Source: Chromobacterium haemolyticum
GTDB lineage: Bacteria > Pseudomonadota > Gammaproteobacteria > Burkholderiales > Chromobacteriaceae
Assembly (NCBI RefSeq): GCF_002081825.1
Contig: NZ_MUKU01000020.1
Location: 1 to 64,000 of the forward strand
DNA: 64,000 bases
Reading direction: 5' to 3'
A program made the position numbers and the translations under genes. Below are positions 53,056-61,937 of this stretch, in pieces. The notes under the pieces were generated by a model that had not been told where the DNA came from, searched no databases, and saw nothing but the letters and a program-made list of their open reading frames with translations. Each line of letters opens with the position of its first letter. Within the stretch, counting starts at the first letter, position 1.

Positions 53056-55490
53056 CAGGATTTCCGTTTGACCAGTCGGAGGGCGTTGCCGACTACGATG
53101 AGAGAGCTGGACGCCATGCCCAGGCTGGCGATCCACGGCGTAACGTGGCCGGCGATGGCCAAGGGCAGCGCCACGATATTGTAAGCGGCGGCCCACCACA
53201 AGTTTTGACGTATCACAGACAAGGTCTTGCGAGACAGTTCGAAAGCGTTGGCGATCAGTCCCAGCCGGTCGCCTATCAGCACCATGTCGCCGCTGGCGCG
53301 CGCCACGTCGGTGCCGCCGCCCATGGCGATGGACACGTCGGCCTTGGCCAGCACCGGCGCGTCGTTGATGCCGTCGCCCACCATCAGCACGCGCTTGCCA
53401 GCGGCTTGCAGGCGGCCGACGTAGGCCAGCTTGTCCTCCGGCGTGGCGCGGGCGATGTGGGCGTCGATGTCCAGCTGGCGCGCCAAGTTGGAGGCAGGGC
53501 CGACGCCGTCGCCGCTGAGCAGATGCACGCGCAAGCCGCGTTGTTTCAACTGGCGCAGCAGCGGCGCGGCGTCGGCGCGGACTGCGTCGCCGATGGCGAA
53601 CAAGGCCACCAGTTCGCTCTCGTCCGCCAGCGCGATCAGGGTTTTATCGCCGTGCCAGTCGGCGGAGGGAAGAGGGCAGTCGCCCAGTTGCGCGGCGATG
53701 AATTCCGGCGAGCCTATGCGCCAGTCGCGGCCGTTCAGCCGGCCGGTCACGCCGCGGCCAGGATGGTTGCGCAGCGCTTCCGTCGCCTGGTGAGGGCCGT
53801 CGCCGGCGGCGGCGAGCAAGGCGCGCGCCACCGGATGCTCCGAGCCCTGTTCCAGCGCGGCTGCCGTGGCCAGCGCCGCGGCCGCGTCGCGGCCGGGCGC
53901 GGTCCAACTGTCCAGCAGCCGCATGTCGCCATGAGTCAGGGTGCCGGTCTTGTCGAAGACCACGTCGCTGATCTTGGGCAGGGTTTCCAGCGCGTGGCCG
54001 CGGGTGGTTAGCACCCCCAGCGCCGCCAGGTGGCCGGAGGCGGCGGTCAAGGCCGCCGGGGTGGCCAGCGACAGCGCGCAGGGACAGGAAATCACCAGCA
54101 CCGCCACCATGATCCACAGCGCGCGGTCCGGCTCGATATAGTGCCAGCCGATATAAGTGCCGGCGGCGGCCAGCAGCAGCAGCGCGACGAACCCGCTGGC
54201 GAAGCGGTCGGCGATCACCGCCAGCCGCGGCTTTTCCGCCAGCGCCTGGTCCAGCAGCCGCACGATGCCGGCCAGCCGGGTGTCCTGGCCTGTCTGTTCC
54301 ACCCGCACCACCAAGGGACTGGCGGCGTTGACGCTGCCGGCGATCACCGCCGCGCCGGCATCCTTGGTCACCGGGCGGCTTTCGCCGGTCAGCAGCGCTT
54401 CATTGCTGGCGCTATGGCCGTCCAGCACCAGGCCGTCGGCGGGAATGGTCTCGCCGGGCTTGATCAGGATCACGTCGCCGGGGCGCAGCTGCGCCACCGT
54501 GGTTTCCTCGCTCTCGCGCCTATCCGGCCAGCCGGTCAGGCGATGAGCGAAGGCGGGGATCAGCTTGACCAGGCTTTCCGTGGCCTCGCCGGCCTTGCGC
54601 CGGGCGATGCCCTCCAGGTAGCGGCCGCCCAGCAGCAGGAACACGAACATCGACACCGAGTCGAAGTAGACGCCGTGTTCCACCTTGTTGATCAGCGCCC
54701 AGAAGCTGGACAGGAAGGCGGTGAGGATGCCGATGGTCACCGGAGTGTCCATGCCCACGCGCCGGGTTTTGAGGTCGCGCCAGGTGGCGCGGTAGAAGGG
54801 CACGGCGGAGTAGAGCACCACCGGCAGGGTCAGGATGAAACTGGACCAGTGCAGCAGCCACAGGAAGTCCGGCGTGATCTCGCCGTCCGGCGCCAGGTAG
54901 ATGGGCACCGCGTACATCATCACCTGCATCATGGACAGGCCGGCCGCCCACAGGCGGTTGATCGCCTGTTTGCGTTCTTTCTGGTTCAGCGCTTCCTGGC
55001 GCTCGGCGTCGTAGGGATGGGCGCGGTAGCCGATGGCACTGACCGCTTCCAGGATGGTGGACAATTGGACCCGGCTATTGTCCCAACGCACGCGGGCGCG
55101 GTGGTTGCTGTAATTGATGTCGACGCTGACGATGCCGGGCAACTGGCGAATGTGCTGCTCGTTGAGCCAGACGCAGGCGGCGCAGGTGATGCCTTCCAGC
55201 ATCAGCGAGGCTTCCCTCAGATATTCCGCTTCAAAGCGCACGAAGCTGCGCTGAAGCTCGTCGGAATCATAGAGTTTGATTTGCTCCAGCAACTCGCGCG
55301 GCACCGGTTCGGCCTGGCGCGCGCCTTCGGTGCGGTGCTGGTAGTAATCGGACAGACCGGACTGGATGATGGTGACCGCCACCGCTTGGCAGCCGGCGCA
55401 ACAGGTGGGCTGATCGACTTCACGGTATTTGACCGGGAACTGGACGTCGGGCGGCACCGGCAGGCCGCAGTGGAAGCAGTTTTCACTCAT
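53055..55490 (-). CDS. ccoI: Copper P1B-type ATPase CcoI/FixI-like
   Basis: 811 aa. N-terminal Cys cluster (CFHCG; PTCCAGCQ), one HMA domain with CAAC at 103-106, membrane helices, CPC in VLVISCPCALSLATP near 468, phosphorylation motif DKTGT near 512, and GDGINDAPVL. It exports or delivers copper for cbb3 oxidase assembly. It is coupled to ccoS. The gene order ccoI-ccoS is as expected; ccoNOQP are not in this window. Confidence 0.93.
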   Translation of the reverse strand: MSENCFHCGLPVPPDVQFPVKYREVDQPTCCAGCQAVAVTIIQSGLSDYYQHRTEGARQAEPVPRELLEQIKLYDSDELQRSFVRFEAEYLREASLMLEGITCAACVWLNEQHIRQLPGIVSVDINYSNHRARVRWDNSRVQLSTILEAVSAIGYRAHPYDAERQEALNQKERKQAINRLWAAGLSMMQVMMYAVPIYLAPDGEITPDFLWLLHWSSFILTLPVVLYSAVPFYRATWRDLKTRRVGMDTPVTIGILTAFLSSFWALINKVEHGVYFDSVSMFVFLLLGGRYLEGIARRKAGEATESLVKLIPAFAHRLTGWPDRRESEETTVAQLRPGDVILIKPGETIPADGLVLDGHSASNEALLTGESRPVTKDAGAAVIAGSVNAASPLVVRVEQTGQDTRLAGIVRLLDQALAEKPRLAVIADRFASGFVALLLLAAAGTYIGWHYIEPDRALWIMVAVLVISCPCALSLATPAALTAASGHLAALGVLTTRGHALETLPKISDVVFDKTGTLTHGDMRLLDSWTAPGRDAAAALATAAALEQGSEHPVARALLAAAGDGPHQATEALRNHPGRGVTGRLNGRDWRIGSPEFIAAQLGDCPLPSADWHGDKTLIALADESELVALFAIGDAVRADAAPLLRQLKQRGLRVHLLSGDGVGPASNLARQLDIDAHIARATPEDKLAYVGRLQAAGKRVLMVGDGINDAPVLAKADVSIAMGGGTDVARASGDMVLIGDRLGLIANAFELSRKTLSVIRQNLWWAAAYNIVALPLAIAGHVTPWIASLGMASSSLIVVGNALRLVKRKS

Positions 55491-55556
55491 GATGGCCGAT
55501 TGTAATCAATCCGGCCGTGTTTGGCTCGTGTCGGCGCGTTGGAAAAGGCTGTGTCA

Positions 55557-55575
55557 GCCCCCATTTGCTGGGGGC
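55557..55575. repeat. Hairpin between ccoI and yhhQ
   Basis: GCCCCCA-TTTGC-TGGGGGC is a perfect 7-bp stem with a 5-nt loop, 24 bp after the yhhQ stop on the minus strand. No T-run follows on either strand. Confidence 0.45.
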
Positions 55576-55598
55576 GTCCGGTCCGAGCTTGGAGTCGT

Positions 55599-56264
55599 TT
55601 AAGCCGCGCGCAATTGAGGCTCCACGCCGCGCAAGCTCAGTTGCTTCAGGATGCGGTTCAGGATCACGCCGTACATGGGCAGGAAGAACAGCAGGCAGAT
55701 CAGCAGCTTGAAGCTGTAGTCCACCAGTGCTATCTCCACCCAGTTGGCGGCCATGAACGGGTCGCTGCTCTGGTAGAAAGCGATGAAGAAGAAGGCCAGC
55801 GTGTCGCTGATATTGCCGAACAACATGGCCGAGGCCGGAGCGATCCACCAGGTTTTCAGCTGGCGCAGGCGGTTGAACACCTGCACGTCCAGGATTTGGC
55901 CTAGCGCGTAGGCGGCGAAGCTGGCGACGGCGATGCGGGCGACGAATACATTGAAGCTGGCCAGCGCGGCGACGCCTTGCCAGGCGCCCTGATAAAACAG
56001 GGTGGAAATCAGGTAGGAGATCGCCAGCGCCGGCAGCATCGCCGCGAAAATGATGCGGCGGGCCAGCGGCGCGCCGAATACGCGCACGGTCAGGTCGGTG
56101 GCCAGGAAAATAAAGGGAAAGGTGAACGCGCCCCAGGTGGTGTGGAAGCCGAACACGGTGATGGGCAGTTGCACCAGGTAGTTGCTGGACGCGATGATGG
56201 CGATGTGGAACAAGGACAGCCACAGCAGCGCGGACAGCCGCTGCTGACGGGTAAAGCTAAACAT
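55599..56264 (-). CDS. yhhQ: Queuosine precursor transporter YhhQ (VUT family)
   Basis: 221 aa with six or so hydrophobic helices. The motifs ATDLTVRVFGAPLARRIIFAAM, VARIAVASFAAYALGQILDV and NISDTLAFFFIAF are typical of YhhQ/COG1738, which imports 7-cyano-7-deazaguanine-type precursors of queuosine. The preQ1 aptamer-like sequence directly ahead of the start fits this function. Confidence 0.92.
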   Translation of the reverse strand: MFSFTRQQRLSALLWLSLFHIAIIASSNYLVQLPITVFGFHTTWGAFTFPFIFLATDLTVRVFGAPLARRIIFAAMLPALAISYLISTLFYQGAWQGVAALASFNVFVARIAVASFAAYALGQILDVQVFNRLRQLKTWWIAPASAMLFGNISDTLAFFFIAFYQSSDPFMAANWVEIALVDYSFKLLICLLFFLPMYGVILNRILKQLSLRGVEPQLRAA

Positions 56265-56272
56265 GATGTCGG

Positions 56273-56305
56273 CCTTTTTATTGGATTGGGGTGAGGGAAC
56301 CCAAT
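56273..56305 (-). promoter_or_regulatory. preQ1-I riboswitch-like leader of yhhQ
   Basis: On the minus strand, stem ATTGGG/CCCAAT closes a TTCCCTCAC loop, followed by TCCAATAAAAAGG, an A-rich tail ending in the AAGG ribosome site. This matches the small H-type pseudoknot of preQ1-I aptamers, in which preQ1 would hide the ribosome site. The yhhQ ATG lies 8 nt further on. Confidence 0.75.
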
Positions 56306-56432
56306 GCAGATTCGGTTGGCCCTGTCCGGCGAGGCGGATCAGGGCAAGGGCCGAAATAATACTCGCCCTTGCCTAGCTTGGCAAAGGTATTTGGTATTGC
56401 GAATCAGTCGCTTGAGCGTGAAAGGAGAGGGT

Positions 56433-57419
56433 ATGTTGGCAGTTGTGCAGTCGGCTCCGGGCGGAGTCGACACCCTGCGGTTGGATGAGATCGCGGCGCC
56501 GGTTCGCGGCGCCGGGCAGTTGCTGCTCCGGGTGATGGCGGCGGGCATCAACCGCGCCGATCTGGCGCAACGCGCCGGGCACTATCCGCCGCCGCCGGGC
56601 GCTAGCCCGATTCTGGGTTTGGAAGTGGCGGGCGTGGTGGAGGAGGCGGACGCGGATTCGCGCTTTAAGCCCGGCGACGCGGTGTTCGGCCTGATTGGCG
56701 GTGGTGGCTATGCCGAATACGCGCTGCTGGACGAGGCACTGGCCATCGCCAAGCCGGACTGGCTGTCCTGGGTGGAGGCGGCCAGCCTGCCCGAGGCCTG
56801 GATGACGGCCTGGTTCAATCTGGTGGAAAAAGCGGGCTTGCAGGCCGGCGAGACCGTGCTGGTGCACGCTGGCGCCAGCGGCGTGGGCGCGGCGGCGATC
56901 CAACTGGCCGGCTTGTTGGGCGCGCAGGCCTTCGCCAGCGTGGGCAGCGAGGAGAAGGCGGCGTTTTGCCGCGAGCTGGGCGCGGCCCAGGTGTTCAACT
57001 ACCGGCAGACAGCGGCCTTCGGCGCCGTGGTCAAGGGCTGGGGCGGCGCCGATGTGGTACTGGACCCGGTGGGCGCCAGCTATCTGAACGACAATCTGGC
57101 GGCCTTGAAGCCGGATGGGCGGCTGGTCAATATCGGTCTGCTCGGCGGGGCCAGGGCGGAGTTGAACCTGGGCGCGCTGCTGATGAAGCGCATCGCCTTG
57201 ATCGGTTCCACGCTGCGGCCGCAGCCGCTGGAGGTGAAGGCGCGCTTGGCGCGGGCTTTGGAAACCCGGATCTTGCCGGCGCTCGAGCAGGGCCGCTTGC
57301 GTGTGACGCTGGATTCCAGCTACCCCTTGGCTCAGGTGGGCGACGCGCACGCCTATGTCGAGGCCAATCGCAATCTAGGCAAGGTGGTGTTGACCTTGTT
57401 TCCGGTGTTGGCGGGCTGA
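56433..57419 (+). CDS. NADPH:quinone oxidoreductase-like zinc-independent MDR protein
   Basis: 328 aa from ATG 56433 with AAAGGAG upstream (upstream start 56304 rejected). GHYPPPPGASPILGLEVAGVV near residue 60, cofactor loop VLVHAGASGVGAAAIQLA at about 145 and DVVLDPVGASYLNDNL match the quinone oxidoreductase/PIG3 subgroup of medium-chain reductases. The TGA stop is the left flank of MITE copy 4. Confidence 0.92.
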   Translation: MLAVVQSAPGGVDTLRLDEIAAPVRGAGQLLLRVMAAGINRADLAQRAGHYPPPPGASPILGLEVAGVVEEADADSRFKPGDAVFGLIGGGGYAEYALLDEALAIAKPDWLSWVEAASLPEAWMTAWFNLVEKAGLQAGETVLVHAGASGVGAAAIQLAGLLGAQAFASVGSEEKAAFCRELGAAQVFNYRQTAAFGAVVKGWGGADVVLDPVGASYLNDNLAALKPDGRLVNIGLLGGARAELNLGALLMKRIALIGSTLRPQPLEVKARLARALETRILPALEQGRLRVTLDSSYPLAQVGDAHAYVEANRNLGKVVLTLFPVLAG

Positions 57420-57562
57420 GAGCCTGTTTACGATCTGCTGCCCGTTGTGAGACGCGACATGGCGAGTACCGCTTCGAAATGCTCATGTACCGCATGACCA
57501 TTCCGCTTTCTCTGTGGTTTTCGCCTTGTCTCGCCTTGGCTCGTGAGATCGTGAACAGACTC
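57420..57562 (+). repeat. MITE-like element, copy 4
   Basis: 143 bp starting GAGCCTGTTTACGATCTGCT at the TGA stop (57417-57419) of the quinone oxidoreductase gene and ending AGATCGTGAACAGACTC before TAA (57563-57565). Internal ATGCTCATGTACCGCATG block shared with the other copies. Confidence 0.9.
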
Positions 57563-57570
57563 TAATAAAC

Positions 57571-57600
57571 AAAAAAGCGCGCCCGAATGGGCGCGCCGCT
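57571..57600 (-). terminator. Terminator of the FabMG-like gene
   Basis: On the minus strand, GCGCGCCC-ATTC-GGGCGCGC is followed by TTTTTT. It is 16 bp past the stop codon of the leftward gene; the + strand has no T-run. Confidence 0.8.
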
Positions 57601-57616
57601 TTGTATCGGAGGGGGG

Positions 57617-58924
57617 TTAAGCGTGCATCCGGTTCAACTGGCGCGCGATGATGTCATGGTTCAGCCACAGCACCGGGCCGGCGGGCGCGGCGGCTTCGTG
57701 GAACATCAGCGGGCCGGTGGCGTCGATCACCAAGCTGCTCAGATGGTCGGTGATCAGCGCCTTCTTGTCCTGGTGCAGGTCCACGATGGCGTCGGACGTG
57801 CCTATCATTACCTCGGCCAGTTCCGGGCTGTTCGGCATCGGCCAGGCTTCGAAGTTGCGGAAGCCGCGCATCACCTCGCCGCTATTGAGTGCGTCAATTT
57901 TTTCCAGTACTTCTTCCAGCGTGCGGCCGTCCTGCAGCAGCGCGGCGCAGGCCTGCCATTGGGCGTCGGCCCAGGCGCCGCCGTCTTCGCGTTTCAACGC
58001 GCGCAGCAGCGCCAGCAGTGGCAGCTCCACGCCGACAAAGATGTCCGAGGAGTTGGTGCGGATTTCCGGGCAGTTGAACACCGTGGCCTTGACGCCCTGT
58101 TCCCAGGCGGCGCGGGCGACGTTTTCCAGCCGCATCTTGGCGTAGCCCTGGGTGTAGTTGGTGTAGGTCTGCCACTGATAATCCCCGTCGATCAGGATCT
58201 CGGTGCCGTGGTAGCCGTAGGCGGTGTAGCGCACCTGGCCGCCGGCGGCTTCCAGCCGGCCGCGCAGCGCGGCGCTGCCGTCTATCAGGTGCTGGAAGGT
58301 GTTGGCGGTGACTTCGTCGAAGTTTTGCAGGATCAGTTTGCCCAGATCGCTGTCCAGCAGCGCCTGGGTGGACAGAAAACGTTCGCCGCGGCCCTTGTAG
58401 ACGCGGTTGGCGATGGCCAGGAAGACCTTGGCCTTGGGAATGCCGCCCGCCATGGTGTGGGCGAAGAACACATTGCGGCCGTCGGCGATCATGCCGTCCA
58501 GCTGAGCCATCGCCTTGGCGACGCCGTCCTTGAAGCGCTGCACGCCGATCTGGCGGCATTGTTCGATGTGTTCCCAGTCCAGCTTGTCGTCCTGCCAGCT
58601 TTTCAGGGTCAGGGTGGCCAGCAGCTCGGTCGGCGTCGGCGAGCCGTCTTGGTCAAAGCCGGCCATCAGCGGCACATTGATCACGCGGCCGCCGAGATTG
58701 GCTTCAGCCGCGGCCAGTTCTTCCTCGTTCAGCGGGCGCAGTTGGTTGTTTTCGTCGCGGCGGCCCACGGTCATGCCGATGATGTCCATGCCGGCCTTGC
58801 GCGCTTCGTTGATCAGGCCATTGGCGTAGCCGCGGCCGAACAGTTCGCCGAACAGGACGAAAACGTCGCCGGGGCGGAACAGGGTGCTTTGCGGAAGTTG
58901 TCTCAGGGCGCTTGTTTGAGCCAT
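57617..58924 (-). CDS. Conserved protein, possibly FabMG-like enoyl-ACP reductase family
   Basis: 435 aa. The sequence begins MAQTSALRQLPQSTLFRPGD and contains FVLFGELFGRGYANGLINEA, MTVGRRDENNQLRPL and FFAHTMAGGIPKAKVFLAIA. I recall this family as the FabMG-type reductases found by functional screening, but I could not verify it. No Rossmann GxxGxG glycine pattern is obvious besides FGELFGRG. It is followed by a strong terminator, so transcribed alone. Confidence 0.6.
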   Translation of the reverse strand: MAQTSALRQLPQSTLFRPGDVFVLFGELFGRGYANGLINEARKAGMDIIGMTVGRRDENNQLRPLNEEELAAAEANLGGRVINVPLMAGFDQDGSPTPTELLATLTLKSWQDDKLDWEHIEQCRQIGVQRFKDGVAKAMAQLDGMIADGRNVFFAHTMAGGIPKAKVFLAIANRVYKGRGERFLSTQALLDSDLGKLILQNFDEVTANTFQHLIDGSAALRGRLEAAGGQVRYTAYGYHGTEILIDGDYQWQTYTNYTQGYAKMRLENVARAAWEQGVKATVFNCPEIRTNSSDIFVGVELPLLALLRALKREDGGAWADAQWQACAALLQDGRTLEEVLEKIDALNSGEVMRGFRNFEAWPMPNSPELAEVMIGTSDAIVDLHQDKKALITDHLSSLVIDATGPLMFHEAAAPAGPVLWLNHDIIARQLNRMHA

Positions 58925-59043
58925 ATCTTAAATCTTTCTCGATGTGGGCCGGCGCGGCGCGTGATGGCGGGGCCGGTCACTTGAATGCGTTGGAGTGATT
59001 GCTCGGATCGGGAGCATTCTACCCGCGATCCGGTTTTAGGTGT

Positions 59044-59919
59044 TCAGTTGGCCGGCAGCGGCGACAGCGCTTCTATCAGCGCCACTTCCTGCGCATAGCT
59101 GAGCGCCTTCATCTTGGCCAAGAGTTTTTCACCGTCCACTTTCCACTGCTGATCCAGTTCTTCCTCGATGATGCGGGCCTCCACCGCCAGCCACACGCCG
59201 CGGCAGGCCGCGGCGTCGTCGAAGTGCACGCCTTTCAAGACTTGGGCGATCAGGTGCAGTTCCGGGTCGCTGAACTGGCGCGACAGCAGCGCCTGTTCGC
59301 GGCGTACGATCTCGGCGTAGCGATCGCAGATCTGCCGCACCCGCGCGGCGTCGCCGTAGTGGGCGGGCTCGTCGGCCGGAGCGCTCAGCGCGCCGTGCTG
59401 GAACCAGGCGTCCAAGGCCGGTTTCAGCTGCGGCAGGTCTTCGTGCCAAACGCGGGTCAATTCTTCGCGGAAGCGGGCGTTGTCGGTGAAGGACAGTTCG
59501 TCGAAGGGCATGGCCGGCACCACGCCTTCGTCCAGCGCGCGTTTGCCCACCCATATCCGGCCTTCTTCGTCGCGGCTGACCGCGGCGCGCCAGACCGCCT
59601 GCTCCTCGGTGGCGAGGTTGTCGACGTGGATTTCGACATAGGGCGGGGCTATGTCCTGCTCCTCGTCCTCGGTGACGAAGCGCAGCGTGATGTCGAACAG
59701 GCTGTGCTTGGCGATCTCCAGCAGTTGCAGGCCGTCTTTGTGGCCGGCCAGCAGATAGCGGTTGCCATTGTCGTAGACGGCCACGTCGTCGATGCCAGCG
59801 GCCGGCTTGATCAGCGTGGCGGACAGGGCCTCGGCCAACTGGTTGGCGTCGTTATGCTGGACGGCGTAGCCGGTGCGGTAGGCCTCGTGCTCATGCCATA
59901 AGGCGTTCCAGTCGTACAT
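59044..59919 (-). CDS. Conserved hypothetical protein
   Basis: 291 aa from ATG 59919 (longer frame to 60117 rejected). Acidic, helix-rich; no motif recognised. The region LWHEHEAYRTGYAVQHNDAN and ARIIEEELDQQWKVDGEKLL are conserved-looking. No membrane segment or signal peptide. It is divergent from typA and probably cytosolic. Confidence 0.7.
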   Translation of the reverse strand: MYDWNALWHEHEAYRTGYAVQHNDANQLAEALSATLIKPAAGIDDVAVYDNGNRYLLAGHKDGLQLLEIAKHSLFDITLRFVTEDEEQDIAPPYVEIHVDNLATEEQAVWRAAVSRDEEGRIWVGKRALDEGVVPAMPFDELSFTDNARFREELTRVWHEDLPQLKPALDAWFQHGALSAPADEPAHYGDAARVRQICDRYAEIVRREQALLSRQFSDPELHLIAQVLKGVHFDDAAACRGVWLAVEARIIEEELDQQWKVDGEKLLAKMKALSYAQEVALIEALSPLPAN

Positions 59920-59995
59920 AGCGCGTTTCCTCGTCGAAAATCGGTTTGCCGCGCAGTGTACGCAAAAGCCCAGCGCTTGTCGCCCGCCGGAATTT

Positions 59996-60024
59996 TTGGT
60001 ATGGACAGTTTTTTGTGCTATTAT
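59996..60024 (+). promoter_or_regulatory. Promoter of typA
   Basis: TTGGTA (59996-60001), 17-bp spacer, TATTAT (60019-60024). The transcript would start near 60031 and have a leader of only about 28 nt. Confidence 0.6.
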
Positions 60025-60058
60025 CCAGCGATTTTTCTGTATCCATCCTCCTCCAAAA

Positions 60059-61879
60059 ATGACCCGACAAATTCGCAATATCGCCATCATCGCCCACGTC
60101 GACCATGGCAAGACCACGCTTGTAGACCAACTGCTGCGTCAATCCGGTACCTTCCGCGAGAACCAGCAAGTGGACGAGCGTGTAATGGACAGCAACGATC
60201 TTGAAAAAGAACGCGGCATCACCATTCTGGCCAAAAACACCGCCATCGAATACGAAGGCGTGCACATCAATATCGTCGACACTCCGGGACACGCCGACTT
60301 CGGCGGCGAAGTTGAACGCGTGTTGGGCATGGTGGACGGTGTACTGCTGCTGGTTGACGCCGTAGAAGGCCCGATGCCGCAAACCCGTTTCGTCACCAAG
60401 AAAGCGCTGGCGCTGGGTCTGCGCCCTATCGTGGTGATCAACAAGGTGGATCGTCCGGGCGCGCGTCCGGATTGGGTGGTGGATCAGACTTTCGACCTGT
60501 TCGACAAGCTGGGCGCGACTGACGAACAGCTGGACTTCCCCATCATCTACGCTTCGGGCCTGAACGGTTTCGCCAAGCTGGAATTGGAAGAAGAGTCCGA
60601 CAATATGCGTCCGCTGTTCAACACCGTGCTCGAGCATGTGCCAACCCCTCCGGGCAACGCCGACGCGCCGTTGCAGCTGCAGATTTCCGCGCTGGACTAC
60701 TCCACTTACACCGGCCGTCTGGGCGTGGGTCGCGTGCTGAACGGCCGCATCAAGCCGGGCCAGCAAGTCGTGGTGATGAACCACGACGATCAAGTGGCTT
60801 CCGGTCGCATCAATCAGGTGCTGGGCTACCAGGGTCTGGACCGCGTGCCGGTGGAAGAAGCCGAGGCGGGCGACATCATCATCATTTCCGGCATCGAAGA
60901 CATCGGCATCGGCGTGACCATCTGTGACAAAGAGCAGCCGGTAGGCCTGCCGATGCTGTCCGTGGACGAGCCGACGCTGACCATGGACTTCATGGTGAAC
61001 TCCTCGCCGCTGGCCGGCACCGAAGGCAAGTTCGTGACCTCGCGTCAAATCCGCGACCGTCTGACCAAAGAATTGCTGACCAATGTGGCGCTGCGTGTGG
61101 AAGACACCGGCGACTCCGACGTGTTCCGCGTGTCCGGTCGCGGTGAATTGCACCTGACCATTCTGCTGGAAAACATGCGTCGCGAAGGCTTTGAAATGGC
61201 CGTGGCCAAGCCGCGCGTGGTGTTCAAGGAGATCGACGGCCAGAAGTGCGAGCCGTACGAAAACCTGACCATCGACCTGGAAGACGATCACCAGGGCGGC
61301 GTGATGGAAGAAATCGGTCGCCGTCGCGGCGAACTGACCAATATGGAATCCGACGGCAACGGCCGCACCCGTCTGGAATACCATATTCCGGCGCGCGGTC
61401 TGATCGGCTTCCAGTCCGATTTCATGACCATGACCCGCGGCACCGGCCTGATGAGCCACGTGTTCGACGACTACGCGCCGGTCAAGCCGGATATGCCGGG
61501 CCGTCACAACGGCGTGCTGATCTCGCAAGAGAACGGCGAAGCGGTGGCTTACGCGTTGTGGAAGCTGGAAGATCGCGGCCGCATGTTCGCGGCGCCGGGC
61601 GAAAAGCTGTACGAAGGCATGATCATCGGCATTCACAGCCGCGACAACGATCTGGTGGTGAACCCGGTCAAGGGCAAGCAGCTGACCAACGTTCGCGCCT
61701 CCGGCACCGACGAAGCCGTGCGTTTGACCACCCCGATCAAGCTGACGCTGGAATCCGCGGTGGAGTTCATCGACGACGACGAGCTGGTGGAAATCACGCC
61801 GAAGTCCATCCGCATTCGCAAGCGCTACTTGAACGAATCGGATCGTCGCAAGATGGCCAAGGCCAACGCCGCGTCCTGA
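60059..61879 (+). CDS. typA: Ribosome-associated GTPase TypA/BipA
   Basis: 606 aa from ATG 60059. G1 [11 protein letters not shown]2 region [14 protein letters not shown]3 [16 protein letters not shown]4 [10 protein letters not shown] and the C-terminal [16 protein letters not shown] with [15 protein letters not shown] are TypA signatures. It is a ribosome-bound translational GTPase used in stress and 50S assembly. The start lacks a Shine-Dalgarno sequence (preceding bases CCTCCTCCAAAA), which is unusual for a highly expressed gene. A longer frame to 59996 would overlap the promoter. Confidence 0.97.
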   Translation: MTRQIRNIAIIAHVDHGKTTLVDQLLRQSGTFRENQQVDERVMDSNDLEKERGITILAKNTAIEYEGVHINIVDTPGHADFGGEVERVLGMVDGVLLLVDAVEGPMPQTRFVTKKALALGLRPIVVINKVDRPGARPDWVVDQTFDLFDKLGATDEQLDFPIIYASGLNGFAKLELEEESDNMRPLFNTVLEHVPTPPGNADAPLQLQISALDYSTYTGRLGVGRVLNGRIKPGQQVVVMNHDDQVASGRINQVLGYQGLDRVPVEEAEAGDIIIISGIEDIGIGVTICDKEQPVGLPMLSVDEPTLTMDFMVNSSPLAGTEGKFVTSRQIRDRLTKELLTNVALRVEDTGDSDVFRVSGRGELHLTILLENMRREGFEMAVAKPRVVFKEIDGQKCEPYENLTIDLEDDHQGGVMEEIGRRRGELTNMESDGNGRTRLEYHIPARGLIGFQSDFMTMTRGTGLMSHVFDDYAPVKPDMPGRHNGVLISQENGEAVAYALWKLEDRGRMFAAPGEKLYEGMIIGIHSRDNDLVVNPVKGKQLTNVRASGTDEAVRLTTPIKLTLESAVEFIDDDELVEITPKSIRIRKRYLNESDRRKMAKANAAS

Positions 61880-61895
61880 TTCGCGCCGACCTTGC

Positions 61896-61931
61896 AAAAA
61901 CCGCCGTTCCCTTAAGGGGCGGCGGTTTTTT
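61896..61931. terminator. Bidirectional terminator between typA and the NMO-like gene
   Basis: AAAAACCGCCG ... CGGCGGTTTTT with a short GC-rich loop at about 61896-61931; T-runs on both strands. Terminates typA and the convergent leftward gene. Confidence 0.85.
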
Positions 61932-61937
61932 CATGGT

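Noticed and set aside
34182-57565. Small ORFs reading through the MITE copies (for example those with LMYH)
   Set aside because: They arise from the repeated palindromic sequence, have no ribosome sites and are not in a common frame with any gene.
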